From: Halalkalibacter akibai JCM 9157
Lineage (GTDB): Bacteria; Bacillota; Bacilli; Bacillales; Bacillaceae_D
Reading direction: 5' to 3'
DNA length: 64,000 nucleotides
NCBI RefSeq assembly: GCF_000513135.1
Contig: NZ_BAUV01000001.1
Location: 186,001 to 250,000 of the forward strand
Made by a program: the position numbers and the translations under genes. Numbering within the stretch: the stretch's first letter is position 1; each line of letters begins with the position of its first letter. The notes beneath the pieces were generated by a model, which saw only the letters and a program-made list of their open reading frames with translations, was not told where the DNA came from and made no database searches. Below are positions 1-8,736 of this stretch, in pieces.

Positions 1-1
1 T

Positions 2-1474
2 GGAGGAGCATTCGGTTTAAGCCACGGTGCCCACGTTGGAATTGGTTCTTTACCGATCGTTTTCTTCGGTAACCATGAACAAAAATCAAAGTATTTACCT
101 GATCTAGCTTCAGGTGCGAAGCTTGCAGCTTACGCTTTAACAGAGCCTAGTTCTGGATCGGATGCCCTAGGTGCTAAAACAACAGCCGTTCTAAATGAAG
201 CGGGTACTCACTATGTATTAAATGGGGAAAAGCAATGGATCACGAACTCAGCTTTTGCAGATGTATTCGTTGTCTATGCAAAAATTGATGGCGAACAGTT
301 CACGGCATTCATCGTTGAAAAGGATTTTGAAGGCGTTTCAACAGGTCCAGAAGAAAAGAAAATGGGAATTAAAGGTTCATCAACTCGTACGTTAATTCTT
401 GAAGATGCGCTTGTGCCGGTTGATAACGTATTAGGTGAAATCGGTAAAGGTCACGTTATTGCCTTTAACATCTTAAATGTAGGTCGTTACAAGCTTGGGG
501 TAGGTTGTGTAGGTAGTTCAAAGCGTGCGCTTGAGCTTGCTGCGACATATGCAACAGAGCGTAAGCAATTTAAAACACCAATTGGTAAGTTCACATTGAT
601 CCAAGAAAAGCTTGCAAACATGGCTACTCAAACGTTTGCAGCAGAAAGCTCTATCTACCGTACAGGTGGTCTTTTCGAAGAACGCTTAGGTGGTTTATCG
701 GCTGAAGAACAAAAAGATGGTCGTGCTGTTGCAAATGCAATTGCTGAATATGCCATTGAGTGTTCTTTAAATAAAGTATTTGGCTCTGAAACGCTTGATT
801 ATGTAGTTGATGAAGCTGTTCAAATCCATGGTGGTTATGGATTTATGGCTGAGTACGAAGTAGAGCGTATGTACCGTGATTCTCGTATCAACCGTATTTT
901 TGAAGGAACAAATGAAATTAACCGTCTACTTGTTCCAGGTACGATCATGCGTAAAGCAATGAAAGGCGAGCTGCCACTTCTTCAAAAAGCGATGGCATTA
1001 CAAGAAGAAATTATGATGATGATGCCACAAGAAATCAGTGATGAACCTCTTGAGCAAGAAAAGTATCTACTAGGAATGGCGAAGAAAGTTTTCTTAATGG
1101 TTGCTGGTAACGGCGCTCAAAAGTACGGCGAAAAGCTGCAACATGAGCAAGAGCAGTTATCTAATGTTGCAGATATCGTAAGTGAGATCTACTCGATGGA
1201 ATCGGTGATCCTTCGTACAGAAAAAGCAATTAACAAAGCAGGTGTTGATAAAGCAGCTCAAAAGTTACTAATGACAGAAGTGTTCTGTCAAGAAGCGTTC
1301 AACCGCATTGAAGCTCATGCGAAAGAATCTTTAGTAGCTATGGAAGAAGGCGACAAGCTTCGTACAATGTTAGGTGTTTTACGTAAGTTAACTCGTCACA
1401 CGCCAATTAATGTTGTTGCTAAAAAGCGTCAAATTGCTAGTGTCGTTCTAGAAGAAAAACGTTACGTTGTTTAA
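2..1474 (+). CDS. fadE: Acyl-CoA dehydrogenase FadE (5' end outside window)
   Basis: Catalyses the first, FAD-dependent step of fatty-acid beta-oxidation (acyl-CoA to trans-2-enoyl-CoA). The reading frame is open from base 2, so the true start lies upstream. Visible family motifs are AYALTEPSSGSD (substrate and FAD region), WITNSAFAD, RKQFKTPIGKF, and the flavin-contacting stretch QIHGGYGFMAEYEVERMYRD followed by FEGTNEINR. The long C-terminal extension after FEGTNEINR fits the roughly 590-residue FadE/YusJ type rather than short-chain enzymes of about 380 residues. In B. subtilis fadE ends the fadNAE operon and is followed by yusI, gcvH and yusG, exactly as here. A hairpin ending in an A/T-rich stretch follows the stop. 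Confidence 0.93.
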   Translation, partial: GGAFGLSHGAHVGIGSLPIVFFGNHEQKSKYLPDLASGAKLAAYALTEPSSGSDALGAKTTAVLNEAGTHYVLNGEKQWITNSAFADVFVVYAKIDGEQFTAFIVEKDFEGVSTGPEEKKMGIKGSSTRTLILEDALVPVDNVLGEIGKGHVIAFNILNVGRYKLGVGCVGSSKRALELAATYATERKQFKTPIGKFTLIQEKLANMATQTFAAESSIYRTGGLFEERLGGLSAEEQKDGRAVANAIAEYAIECSLNKVFGSETLDYVVDEAVQIHGGYGFMAEYEVERMYRDSRINRIFEGTNEINRLLVPGTIMRKAMKGELPLLQKAMALQEEIMMMMPQEISDEPLEQEKYLLGMAKKVFLMVAGNGAQKYGEKLQHEQEQLSNVADIVSEIYSMESVILRTEKAINKAGVDKAAQKLLMTEVFCQEAFNRIEAHAKESLVAMEEGDKLRTMLGVLRKLTRHTPINVVAKKRQIASVVLEEKRYVV

Positions 1475-1485
1475 TTCGTTTTCAC

Positions 1486-1514
1486 TTTTGGGGAAGTTCA
1501 TCCTTCCCCAAAAA
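1486..1514 (+). terminator. Hairpin terminator after fadE
   Basis: Inverted repeat TTTTGGGGAAG / CTTCCCCAAAA with a six-base loop, 12 bases after the fadE stop. The symmetric A/T flanks mean it could act on either strand. Confidence 0.7.
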
Positions 1515-1557
1515 TAATATATACTCCTTTCTTATGGAGCATTCTCCTCTCTAGTGC

Positions 1558-1582
1558 AAAGAAGTCCCAATGGGGCTTCTTT
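1558..1582 (+). terminator. Second hairpin after fadE
   Basis: Stem AAAGAAGTCCC / GGGGCTTCTTT with loop AAT and one G-T pair. The T-run is short and is contained in the stem. Confidence 0.5.
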
Positions 1583-1657
1583 GTCGTTTGGGGCCAGCAA
1601 GTATGTTTCAGACCTGAATGACACAATCTATGATTAACATTTTGAGGAGGGTTTAGA

Positions 1658-1822
1658 ATGAAACAAAACGAGAAAGTAAGCTACACGGCACCGTTAACAG
1701 GAGTTGAAGAATTTGCCCAAGATATGAGTGTTGATTCCGTTCATGACGCTTTACAAAAAACATGGGAAACTGAATCGGAATTAGATAAGCAAAAAAATTG
1801 TGAAGGTGAAAAGGATAAGTAA
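1658..1822 (+). CDS. Small acidic hypothetical protein (54 aa)
   Basis: An ORF of 54 codons starts at ATG 1658, seven bases after the strong Shine-Dalgarno GAGGAGG. The product begins MKQNEKVSYTAPLTG and is hydrophilic and acidic, with no signal peptide or membrane segment and a single Cys near the C-terminus. It lies between the fadE terminators and yusI, 40 bases before yusI, so it may be cotranscribed with it. I do not recognise the family. The clear ribosome site and clean stop before the next gene are the only support. Confidence 0.55.
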   Translation: MKQNEKVSYTAPLTGVEEFAQDMSVDSVHDALQKTWETESELDKQKNCEGEKDK

Positions 1823-1862
1823 TAATAGGCATTGGTAAACAAATTTAAAGGAGGTCATTTTA

Positions 1863-2222
1863 ATGGCAGTCGTTTTTTATCAATACCCTAAGTGTGGAAC
1901 TTGTCGGAAAGCAAGCAAGTGGTTTCAAGAAAAGAATATTGACGTAAATGACATACATATTGTTGAAAATCCCCCTTCCAAAGATGAGTTGCGGAGTATC
2001 TATGAAAAAAGCGGGTTGGAACTAAAGAAATTTTTCAATACAAGTGGTCAGAAATATCGTGAGCTTGGTCTGAAAGATAAATTAAAAGATATGTCAGAAG
2101 AGGAAGCATTAGATTTACTTGCTTCAGACGGAATGTTAATCAAGCGTCCATTAACATTTGATGGCGATCAAGTGACAGTTGGATTTAAAGAAGACCAATT
2201 TGAACAAACGTGGAACAAGTAG
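1863..2222 (+). CDS. yusI: ArsC/Spx-family protein YusI
   Basis: A 119-residue thioredoxin-fold protein of the arsenate reductase/Spx family. The N-terminal motif YQYPKCGTCRKA carries the CxxC pair (C11, C14) typical of Spx-like members. The C-terminal RPLTFDGDQVTVGF corresponds to the family's conserved RP loop. Length agrees with B. subtilis YusI (about 118 residues), and the position between fadE and gcvH is the same. GGAGG lies just before the ATG. The family name suggests thiol redox chemistry, but no substrate is evident and arsenate reduction should not be assumed. It lacks the rest of an ars operon. Confidence 0.85.
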   Translation: MAVVFYQYPKCGTCRKASKWFQEKNIDVNDIHIVENPPSKDELRSIYEKSGLELKKFFNTSGQKYRELGLKDKLKDMSEEEALDLLASDGMLIKRPLTFDGDQVTVGFKEDQFEQTWNK

Positions 2223-2292
2223 TTTTCATTTTTGTTATAAAAAAGGTATAATGTAGAAATAATTGCTATTATTTAGTGGAGGGATTTTGTCG

Positions 2293-2679
2293 ATGAGTAA
2301 TTTACCAAAAGAATTAAAGTATTCGGAAGAACATGAGTGGGTTAAAGTAGAAGGCGAAACAGTTCGTATCGGAATTACAGACTTTGCACAATCTGAACTA
2401 GGCGACATCGTGTTCGTTGAACTTCCAGAAGTTGGGGACGAGATCGAAGCGGACGAGCCTTTCGGAAGTGTTGAATCAGTTAAGACAGTTTCAGAGCTAT
2501 ACTCTCCAATTAGTGGTAAAGTTGTAGCTGTAAACGAAGACTTAGACGATTCTCCGGAATTCGTTAATGAGTCTCCGTACGAAAAAGCTTGGATGATCGT
2601 AGTTGAACCAAGTGATTCAAGCGAAGTAGACAAGCTAATGACAGCTGAACAATATCAAGAAATGATTAGTGAAGACTAA
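2293..2679 (+). CDS. gcvH: Glycine cleavage system H protein
   Basis: Lipoyl carrier protein of the glycine cleavage complex. In Bacillus it also serves as the hub for lipoyl relay to other dehydrogenases. The ATG at 2293 is preceded by GTGGAGGG, giving 128 residues ([16 protein letters not shown]...), the usual GcvH length. The lipoylation site is the Lys in [16 protein letters not shown]. An upstream in-frame start at 2263 is rejected because it has no ribosome site. A TATAAT box at 2247-2252 suggests its own promoter, and a strong terminator follows. LipA, which makes the lipoyl group, is also in this window near 54.2 kb. Confidence 0.95.
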   Translation: MSNLPKELKYSEEHEWVKVEGETVRIGITDFAQSELGDIVFVELPEVGDEIEADEPFGSVESVKTVSELYSPISGKVVAVNEDLDDSPEFVNESPYEKAWMIVVEPSDSSEVDKLMTAEQYQEMISED

Positions 2680-2684
2680 TTTAA

Positions 2685-2722
2685 AAAGGAGGAAGAGCAT
2701 AAATTTGCTCTTCCTTTTTTTC
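2685..2722 (+). terminator. Intrinsic terminator after gcvH
   Basis: Stem AGGAAGAGCA / TGCTCTTCCT with a short A/T loop, followed by a run of Ts. Confidence 0.85.
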
Positions 2723-2797
2723 TTGTATTAACCATGATTGTGATTGATGAAGTCGGACAACATAATAGTAACTTCTGTTTAAAGGGAGGTTAGTACT

Positions 2798-3034
2798 GTG
2801 GGACTTGTACGTGTTGATGTTACAAGCAAGGTTAAGGGAAAGTACGAAAATGGCCATATGAATTTATATATGGGAGAAGCGCAAGTCGGGAAAGTAATTG
2901 AAACGAATCAAGGATTTCAGCATGAAATGGCTGAAGGCTTTGAGTTTGAAAATGATAAAGTATTTCGTTACGAGCAAGAAAATCCGAACGAAGTAAAATC
3001 ATATGTTGAAGGCTGTGACGAGGGCTGGTGTTAA
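2798..3034 (+). CDS. yusG: YusG family protein (DUF2553)
   Basis: A 78-residue protein starting at GTG 2798, after the Shine-Dalgarno AAAGGGAGG. It matches the YusG family in length and in position after gcvH. The sequence is hydrophilic and probably beta-rich, ending CDEGWC. No catalytic motif or membrane segment is visible and the function of the family is unknown to me. It is monocistronic, with a terminator directly downstream. Confidence 0.8.
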   Translation: MGLVRVDVTSKVKGKYENGHMNLYMGEAQVGKVIETNQGFQHEMAEGFEFENDKVFRYEQENPNEVKSYVEGCDEGWC

Positions 3035-3040
3035 TCAGCT

Positions 3041-3081
3041 AAAGGACTGACATTCTTACCTGAGAATGTCAGTCCTTTTTT
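3041..3081 (+). terminator. Intrinsic terminator after yusG
   Basis: Long stem AAAGGACTGACATTCT / AGAATGTCAGTCCTTT with loop TACCTG, followed by Ts. Confidence 0.88.
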
Positions 3082-3209
3082 CATGCCTTATTTAACTTTC
3101 TAAGAACTTTGAAGTTTAATCCGATTAAAACGCTGCTGAAGACAGTCGTTAGTAGTGCACTACCAACAACCATCCAAATAAGTGTCATGATTTTTCTTTC
3201 GTTAAACAT
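3081..3209 (-). CDS. Small single-pass membrane protein (42 aa)
   Basis: A 42-codon minus-strand ORF from ATG 3209 to a TGA abutting the yusG terminator. The product starts MFNERKIMTLIWM and has one hydrophobic segment (about residues 8-33) flanked by basic residues, ending KVLRKLNKA. An AG-rich GAGAGG lies upstream but is distant from the start. It is convergent with yusG, so the hairpin at 3041-3081 would terminate both. I do not recognise the family. Support is the membrane-protein composition and the tidy fit between neighbours. Confidence 0.45.
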   Translation of the reverse strand: MFNERKIMTLIWMVVGSALLTTVFSSVLIGLNFKVLRKLNKA

Positions 3210-3345
3210 TTATTTATCCAATCCTCTCATCATTTATGAAAATAGTATCCCCACCTGAATCGAAAAAAAATTCCCTCTTTTCTTTTTTTATAAGATCGCC
3301 TATCATATTTAGAGATACGAAATAAAAAGAAAATGGTGTTTGTTT

Positions 3346-4617
3346 ATGAAGAGGTTTTTTGGAGAGTGGACAACACAGTTAAAATCCTACAATAAAAATA
3401 TTCAATTGTTTCTATTGGCATCCGTACTAGCCAATATCGGAATGGGTATTTTCATGGTGATTTATAATTACTACATTCGCGAGCTTGGTTATGATGATCA
3501 GATGAATGGTAGGATTATTGCGATGCAGGCGATGGCAAGTGCGATCGCTTTATTACCTGCAGGTTTATTGAGTGATAAATTTGGAAGAAAAAAATTAATT
3601 TTCATCGGTGCAATCTTCACTGCGACTAGTCTTTTGCTTAGAGCTGTTTTGACAGCAGACGTGACGTTATTAACAACGGCCTTTGCCACAGGTTTTTTCA
3701 TGGCCTTTATTCAAGTTTCTTCGATTCCTTTATTGGCTGAGAACTCAACCGAAAAAGAACGAGTTCATTTATTTAGTTTCAATTTTGCACTGATCATGGT
3801 AGCTAATGTAATTGGAAATGCACTAGGAGGAACACTGACGGATTTATTCACTTTCTTATTTTCAATTTCAATGCTAGAAAGTGTACGTATTACATTAATC
3901 ATTGCCTCTTTCTTCTTTTTCATGGCATTATTACCTGTACTAAAACTTCGTGAAGAACTAAAAAAACGAGAACAAAAAACAGGAGCAAGCTCGTTAGGGA
4001 AATTATTTACGACACATCGCTCAAGCTTAAAATGGATTGGACTTTTTGCGATTGCTAATCTGTTAATTGGATTTGGCTCAGGCTTAGTCATTCCTTATTT
4101 GAATATTTATTTTAGTGACCGCTTTGAAATCAGCAATTCTTTGGTTGGCATTATTCTCTCACTAGGCCAAGCGATGACAGCTGTTGCCTTTATGATTGGA
4201 CCATCTGTTGTGAAACGATACGGTGAAGTGAAAGCTGTTGTCATGCTTCAAATCGCATCGCTTCCGTTTCTTTTGTTAACAGCGTACACAGAAACACTTT
4301 GGTTAGCCGTAATTGGTTTTCTGTTTAGACAGGCACTTATGAACGCAGGAAATCCAATTCAAATGGCTTTAATGATGAGAACGGTTGACGATTCGATGAA
4401 AGGACTAGCCAATTCGGTTGGGCAAATGATCTTTCAATTAGGTTGGGCCGTGATGGGACCCGTCTCAACGTCGATTGTAATTGTCTACGGAGCTTATTAT
4501 GGATATGCTTATGTCTTCACAATCACTTCTGTTCTTTATTTAATTGGATCAAGTTACTTCTACTTTGTCTTCAGACGTTTAGATAAGAAAAATAAAAATG
4601 TTGAAGAAGTGGCCTAA
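3346..4617 (+). CDS. MFS transporter (multidrug efflux-like)
   Basis: A roughly 423-residue major facilitator permease with about 12 hydrophobic segments. The loop 2-3 signature DKFGRKK is visible after LLPAGLLS, and a basic central loop (LREELKKREQKTG) divides the two six-helix halves. ATG 3346 is chosen; TTG 3340 is possible and neither has a strong Shine-Dalgarno. The substrate cannot be told from sequence. It resembles drug or metabolite exporters. The gene is single, between the yusG block and the SAM riboswitch. Confidence 0.85.
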   Translation: MKRFFGEWTTQLKSYNKNIQLFLLASVLANIGMGIFMVIYNYYIRELGYDDQMNGRIIAMQAMASAIALLPAGLLSDKFGRKKLIFIGAIFTATSLLLRAVLTADVTLLTTAFATGFFMAFIQVSSIPLLAENSTEKERVHLFSFNFALIMVANVIGNALGGTLTDLFTFLFSISMLESVRITLIIASFFFFMALLPVLKLREELKKREQKTGASSLGKLFTTHRSSLKWIGLFAIANLLIGFGSGLVIPYLNIYFSDRFEISNSLVGIILSLGQAMTAVAFMIGPSVVKRYGEVKAVVMLQIASLPFLLLTAYTETLWLAVIGFLFRQALMNAGNPIQMALMMRTVDDSMKGLANSVGQMIFQLGWAVMGPVSTSIVIVYGAYYGYAYVFTITSVLYLIGSSYFYFVFRRLDKKNKNVEEVA

Positions 4618-4682
4618 ACAACAATAAGCAAAACACTGATTTTTCTAAAAAGAAAGACATTTTCATTTGCTGATTATATCTA

Positions 4683-4711
4683 TTGACTCTATTTTTCTTG
4701 CATGCTATTAT
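4683..4711 (+). promoter_or_regulatory. Sigma-A promoter for the met riboswitch operon
   Basis: TTGACT (4683-4688), 17-base spacer, TATTAT (4706-4711), starting transcription just upstream of the SAM aptamer. Confidence 0.75.
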
Positions 4712-4740
4712 TCTCTCATTGTTATAAAATATCACATAAA

Positions 4741-4856
4741 CTCTTATCCAGAGTGGCGGAGGGACTGGCCCGACGATGCCCGGCAACCGTTAGATGAAAC
4801 GTCATCTAAGAAGGTGCTAAATCCTGCAAAGCAATTTTGCTTTGAAAGATGAGAGA
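4741..4856 (+). ncRNA. SAM-I riboswitch (S box) aptamer
   Basis: Contains the S-box hallmarks in order: CTTATCCAGAG, TGGCGGAGGGACTGGCCC, GATGCCCGGCAACC, a variable stem GTTAGATG / CATCTAAG, AGGTGCTAA, TCCTGC and the closing GATGAGAG. It is followed by a terminator and then metNPQ. In this class S-adenosylmethionine binding favours the terminator, so the importer is expressed when methionine is scarce. Confidence 0.96.
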
Positions 4857-4866
4857 AAGGTGTAAC

Positions 4867-4905
4867 GATCCTTTCTGTCATCATAGGCAGAAAGGATTTT
4901 TTGTT
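4867..4905 (+). terminator. Riboswitch-controlled terminator
   Basis: Stem ATCCTTTCTG / CAGAAAGGAT followed by T6 and GTTTT. The 5' arm lies directly after the aptamer, as expected for an expression platform. Confidence 0.9.
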
Positions 4906-4998
4906 TTAAATAAAAAGGCTAGTCAAATACCCATCCAATTTTAATTCGGAGTATTCAAATTGGATAACTGATAAAAACAAAAGGAAGGAGGAAGGAAA

Positions 4999-6024
4999 TT
5001 GATCTCGTTACAAAACATTCGAAAAGTGTTCAAAACAAAGGATGGTCCTGTCGTAGCTGTTGATGGAATTGATTTAACCATTAATGAAGGTGAAATATAC
5101 GGTGTGATCGGATACAGTGGGGCTGGTAAAAGTACGTTAATTCGTATGTTGAATTTACTAGAACGCCCTTCTGAAGGTGTCGTTGAAGTGGCAGGCCGAA
5201 GCCTGTTAAAGCTAAGTCAAAAAGATTTACGAAAAGCTCGTCAAGAAATCGGTATGATTTTTCAACACTTTAACTTACTTTGGTCACGAACAGTGCGCGA
5301 AAATATTTCTTTTCCACTCGAAATAGCCGGTGTGAAAAAGTCTGAGCGTGATAGACGAGTCAATGAGCTCATTGACCTGGTAGGTCTTCAAGGAAGAGGA
5401 GAAAGCTACCCCTCGCAATTAAGTGGTGGTCAAAAGCAACGAGTCGGGATCGCGCGCGCGCTCGCTAATAATCCCAAAGTGCTCCTTTGTGATGAAGCAA
5501 CTTCAGCACTAGATCCAAAGACAACGGACTCAATCTTAGATTTGCTAGTTGATATCAATGAAAAGCTTGGTTTAACCATTATTTTGATTACACATGAAAT
5601 GCATGTTATTCGAAAAATTTGTCACCAAGTTGCTGTGATGGAAGCAGGACGTATTGTCGAGCAAGGACCTGTTCGTGAAGTGTTCCGAAAGCCAAAGGAA
5701 AACATGACGAAAGAATTTGTTAAGCAGATCACTGAGCCAGAAGAAACGGTCGATGCCGTCACACACATGTTGGCGGAGCACCCAGATGGACGGGTCGTTC
5801 AACTAACATTTGTTGGTGAAGAAGCAGAACGCCCACTCATTACTCAGTTGATTAGACATTTCGATATCGAAGTGAATATTGTTCAAGGAAAGATTACCAA
5901 AATTCAGCAAGGCTCCTATGGGACGCTGTTTGTCGCGTTAAATGGCGACCAAACTGAAATAGATCGAGCGATCGCCTTCATCAGAGAGAAAGAAGTAGAA
6001 GTGGAGGTGATTGTCCATGCTTGA
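4999..6024 (+). CDS. metN: Methionine ABC importer, ATP-binding protein
   Basis: ATPase of the methionine uptake system. Walker A GYSGAGKST is at residues 38-46, the signature LSGGQKQR at 141-148 and Walker B VLLCDE at 161-166. A C-terminal NIL (ACT-like) regulatory domain, about residues 260-341, is diagnostic of MetN. Translation starts at TTG 4999, six bases after AAGGAGGAAGG. The stop overlaps the start of the permease gene. Control by the upstream SAM riboswitch confirms methionine as the likely substrate. The 341-residue length is normal. Confidence 0.95.
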   Translation: MISLQNIRKVFKTKDGPVVAVDGIDLTINEGEIYGVIGYSGAGKSTLIRMLNLLERPSEGVVEVAGRSLLKLSQKDLRKARQEIGMIFQHFNLLWSRTVRENISFPLEIAGVKKSERDRRVNELIDLVGLQGRGESYPSQLSGGQKQRVGIARALANNPKVLLCDEATSALDPKTTDSILDLLVDINEKLGLTIILITHEMHVIRKICHQVAVMEAGRIVEQGPVREVFRKPKENMTKEFVKQITEPEETVDAVTHMLAEHPDGRVVQLTFVGEEAERPLITQLIRHFDIEVNIVQGKITKIQQGSYGTLFVALNGDQTEIDRAIAFIREKEVEVEVIVHA

Positions 6025-6685
6025 TCAATACTTTGGCAAAGTAAAGTGGGATAAATTGTGGGAAGCAACACTTGAAACGTTTTATATGACAGGAATCTCA
6101 GTCGCAGCCACCTTTATTTTAGGATTGATTTTAGGTTTAACCTTATATTTAACAAGTAAAGGTAACCTATGGGAAAATGCATTGGTAAATGGTGTCATAG
6201 GATTAATCGTTAATATCTTTCGCTCCATTCCATTTATTATCTTAATCGTCCTACTGATTCCTTTTACGAGAATGCTTGTCGGTTCGATGCTCGGTGCGAA
6301 TGCTGCTTTGCCAGCTCTAATCATTGGTGCAGCTCCATTTTACGCACGGATGGTTGAGATCGCCCTGAGAGAAATTGATAAAGGTGTTATCGAAGCTTCG
6401 CAAGCAATGGGAGCAAGCAATTGGGATATTATTCGCAAAGTATTAATTCCCGAATCGTTGCCCGCTTTAATTTCAGGTATTACGGTTACCGCGATTGCTT
6501 TAGTCAGTTACACAGCAATGGCTGGAGTGATTGGAGCTGGAGGGCTTGGGCACTTTGCCTATCTCGAAGGATTCCAAAGAAACAACAGTCAAATCACATT
6601 AGTTGCAACCATCGTCATCCTACTCGTTGTTTTCATGATTCAATGGCTAGGTGATTATTGGACAAATAAATTAGATAAAAGATAA
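6017..6685 (+). CDS. metP: Methionine ABC importer, permease
   Basis: Inner-membrane subunit (also called MetI) with about five hydrophobic segments. The ABC permease EAA-type loop is EASQAMGASNWDIIRKVLIPESLPAL. ATG 6017 overlaps the end of metN by eight bases and is preceded by GTGGAGGTGA inside metN, implying translational coupling. The product is about 222 residues, the usual MetP length. It pairs with the MetN ATPase and the MetQ lipoprotein immediately downstream. Confidence 0.95.
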   Translation: MLDQYFGKVKWDKLWEATLETFYMTGISVAATFILGLILGLTLYLTSKGNLWENALVNGVIGLIVNIFRSIPFIILIVLLIPFTRMLVGSMLGANAALPALIIGAAPFYARMVEIALREIDKGVIEASQAMGASNWDIIRKVLIPESLPALISGITVTAIALVSYTAMAGVIGAGGLGHFAYLEGFQRNNSQITLVATIVILLVVFMIQWLGDYWTNKLDKR

Positions 6686-6702
6686 TTAGGGGGAAAAGAA
6701 AA

Positions 6703-7575
6703 ATGAAAAAGTTTTTAAGTATCATTGGTGCAGCCGCACTATCTCTATCATTAGTAGCATGCGGTACAGCTGAGGAAGAAGCAGCTGAGCAAGCAGGAGA
6801 AGAAGCGCCTGAAGGTGAAGAAGTAGTTCAAGAAGAATTAACAGAAATCGTAGTAGGTGCATCAGCAGTTCCTCATGCAGAAGTTCTTGAGTTTATTCAA
6901 CCACTACTTGCAGCAGAAGGAATTGAGCTGAAAATTCAAACGTTCCAAGATTACATTTTACCGAACCAAGCACTACGTGACAAAGACATTGATGCAAACT
7001 ATTTCCAAACTCCAGGGTACCTTGCTAGACAAATGGACGAAAACCCAGACTATGATTTTGTTGAAATTGGATCTGTTCATGCTGAACCAATTGGAATCTA
7101 CTCAAAAGAATTTGAGAGCTTAGATGAGCTTCCTGATGGAGCGGTTATCATCATGAGTGACTCGATTAGCGATCACGGTCGTATTTTACCAATCTTTGAG
7201 CGTTATGGCTTAATTGAGCTTGGTGTTGAAGAAGGCGTGTTAGCAACAGTAGAAGATATCACATCAAACCCGAAAAACCTACAATTCGATAAGCTTCAAG
7301 TAGAAGCTAGAATGCTTGCACCATCTTTTGAAGCTGGTGAAGGAGACGCAGTTGTTATTAATACAAACTACGCACTTGAAGGTGGAGTTGACATCGACCA
7401 ATACGGAATTGCATTCGAAGGCGAAGACGTACTACAACCTAACTTGATCGTTGTACGCTCTGAAGACGCAAACCGTCCAGAATTATTAAAATTAGTCGAG
7501 GTTCTTCAATCTGAAGAAGTTCAACAATTTATTATTGAAACGTATAACGGTGCTGTTATTCCGTTAGTGAAATAA
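6703..7575 (+). CDS. metQ: Methionine-binding lipoprotein
   Basis: Substrate-binding lipoprotein of the methionine importer, 290 residues. A lipobox LVAC (Cys20) follows the hydrophobic signal peptide. Next comes an unusually acidic linker rich in Glu and Ala (about residues 24-48), then the NlpA/MetQ domain with VPHAEVLEF, NYFQTPGYL and NTNYALEGG. The acidic tether fits an alkaliphile's extracytoplasmic proteins (inference). It is third in the metNPQ operon and ends at a strong terminator. Confidence 0.95.
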   Translation: MKKFLSIIGAAALSLSLVACGTAEEEAAEQAGEEAPEGEEVVQEELTEIVVGASAVPHAEVLEFIQPLLAAEGIELKIQTFQDYILPNQALRDKDIDANYFQTPGYLARQMDENPDYDFVEIGSVHAEPIGIYSKEFESLDELPDGAVIIMSDSISDHGRILPIFERYGLIELGVEEGVLATVEDITSNPKNLQFDKLQVEARMLAPSFEAGEGDAVVINTNYALEGGVDIDQYGIAFEGEDVLQPNLIVVRSEDANRPELLKLVEVLQSEEVQQFIIETYNGAVIPLVK

Positions 7576-7602
7576 TTAATTTTATATCTTGGGTTGACGA
7601 GG

Positions 7603-7638
7603 AAGCACTTGGATTAAGACATAATCCAAGTGCTTTTT
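7603..7638 (+). terminator. Intrinsic terminator after metQ
   Basis: Stem AAGCACTTGGATT / AATCCAAGTGCTT with loop AAGACAT, then T7. Confidence 0.92.
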
Positions 7639-7681
7639 TTAGTTGAATAAAATTATAGTGAGTCTGCTTTGAGAGGAGGTT

Positions 7682-8062
7682 GGAGGACACAGGAGCTCTA
7701 ATTGCTGAGAAATAGGGTATTTTGAAGGCGAGAGCGGCCCCCAGGTACCTTATTGGTTGAAAAAATGTTGGTAGAGCAAGTAAATCTGGCTGATAAGGAA
7801 CCGTGTGTCCGCGGAGGTAGAGAAAGGAGCTGGTTTAGGTTGAATAAGGCATCGTGAGTCCGCACCGCAATGTGGGAGGACACAGGAGCTCTTATTGCTG
7901 AGAAATAGGGTATTTTGAAGGCGAGAGCGGCCCCCAGGTACCTTATTGGTTGAAAAAGTGCTGGTAGAGCAAGTAAATCTGGCTGATAAGGAACCCTGTG
8001 TCGGCGAAGGCAGGGAAAGAAGCTGGATTATATGAAATAAGGTATCCTGTGTCCACATTGAA
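7682..8062. repeat. Two 193-bp direct repeats of the ATAAGG...GTGTCC box family
   Basis: The intergenic space between metQ and yurZ holds two near-identical units. GGAGGACACAGGAGCTC begins at 7682 and again at 7875. Each unit contains the box ATAAGGAAcCGTGTGTCC or its reverse complement several times (for example GGACACAGGAGCTCTTATTG and GATAAGGAACCGTGTGTCC). Related boxes occur at 30.3-30.5 kb and 48.6-49.1 kb. Minus-strand ORFs across this stretch repeat the same peptide and are artefacts of the repeat. Confidence 0.85.
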
Positions 8063-8167
8063 AAGAACCAAACACAACTTTCCACTTTTTAAACATCGTC
8101 TTGCATAAACCCCTCTAGTGCAACAAATACTACCATTGTTACATTTTGACATAAGGGGGCCATTATA

Positions 8168-8539
8168 ATGGATCAACAAAATAATCCAATTGAACAAGCG
8201 TTACATGAGTATAAGCAAGGTTTAGGGAACTTCACACAAAAAATGCCGGAAATCGCAAGAAAATACAATGCTTTTACAGAAGCTTGCTTTGCTGAAGGGA
8301 AACTTTCTCAAAAAGAAAAGCAGATGATCGCTTTAGGTATTAGTGTTTATTCTCAAGATGAGTATTGCATCATCTATCATGCAAAGGGCTGTTTAGATCA
8401 AGGTTGCACAGAAGAAGAGATTCTTGAAACGGTTGGTGTAACAGCTGCATTTGGTGGAGGAGCTGCAATGAGTCAAGCAGTAACACTTGTTCAAGAATGT
8501 TTAACTGAATTAGGCGGAAACGGTTCCCAAGTTCAATAA
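8168..8539 (+). CDS. yurZ: Carboxymuconolactone decarboxylase-like protein YurZ
   Basis: A 123-residue all-helical protein of the AhpD/CMD fold. The family motif region reads E65-Y-C67-I-I-Y-H71, keeping the C-x3-H half of the usual E-x2-C-x2-C-x3-H but with Asp (D64) where the first Cys would stand. A disulfide peroxidase-reductant role like AhpD is therefore doubtful. ATAAGGGGG precedes the ATG. YurZ lies between metQ and sufC in B. subtilis, as here. The specific reaction is unknown. Confidence 0.85.
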   Translation: MDQQNNPIEQALHEYKQGLGNFTQKMPEIARKYNAFTEACFAEGKLSQKEKQMIALGISVYSQDEYCIIYHAKGCLDQGCTEEEILETVGVTAAFGGGAAMSQAVTLVQECLTELGGNGSQVQ

Positions 8540-8736
8540 GGGAGTATTTATTAGCATTTGTATTGGTAAATTTTCTGACAATACATAATCGCTTCTCACA
8601 ACCGTATATCCGTTCAGATCTCGTTTTTTCAACATTGGTCATATTTTCTTACTATGATACGATTGTTTATGACAAAACGAGAAAGGGTTGATTCAGTATC
8701 CATTCATTAGAAGGAAACAAGGATGTAACAAGTGAA

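Noticed and set aside
4571-4852. ORFs of 71 and 61 aa over the metN leader
   Set aside because: They overlap the SAM riboswitch, which fully explains the sequence.
7698-8197. Minus-strand ORFs of 61-111 aa between metQ and yurZ
   Set aside because: They translate the 193-bp repeat and so share the same peptide. No ribosome sites, and composition is unlike a protein.
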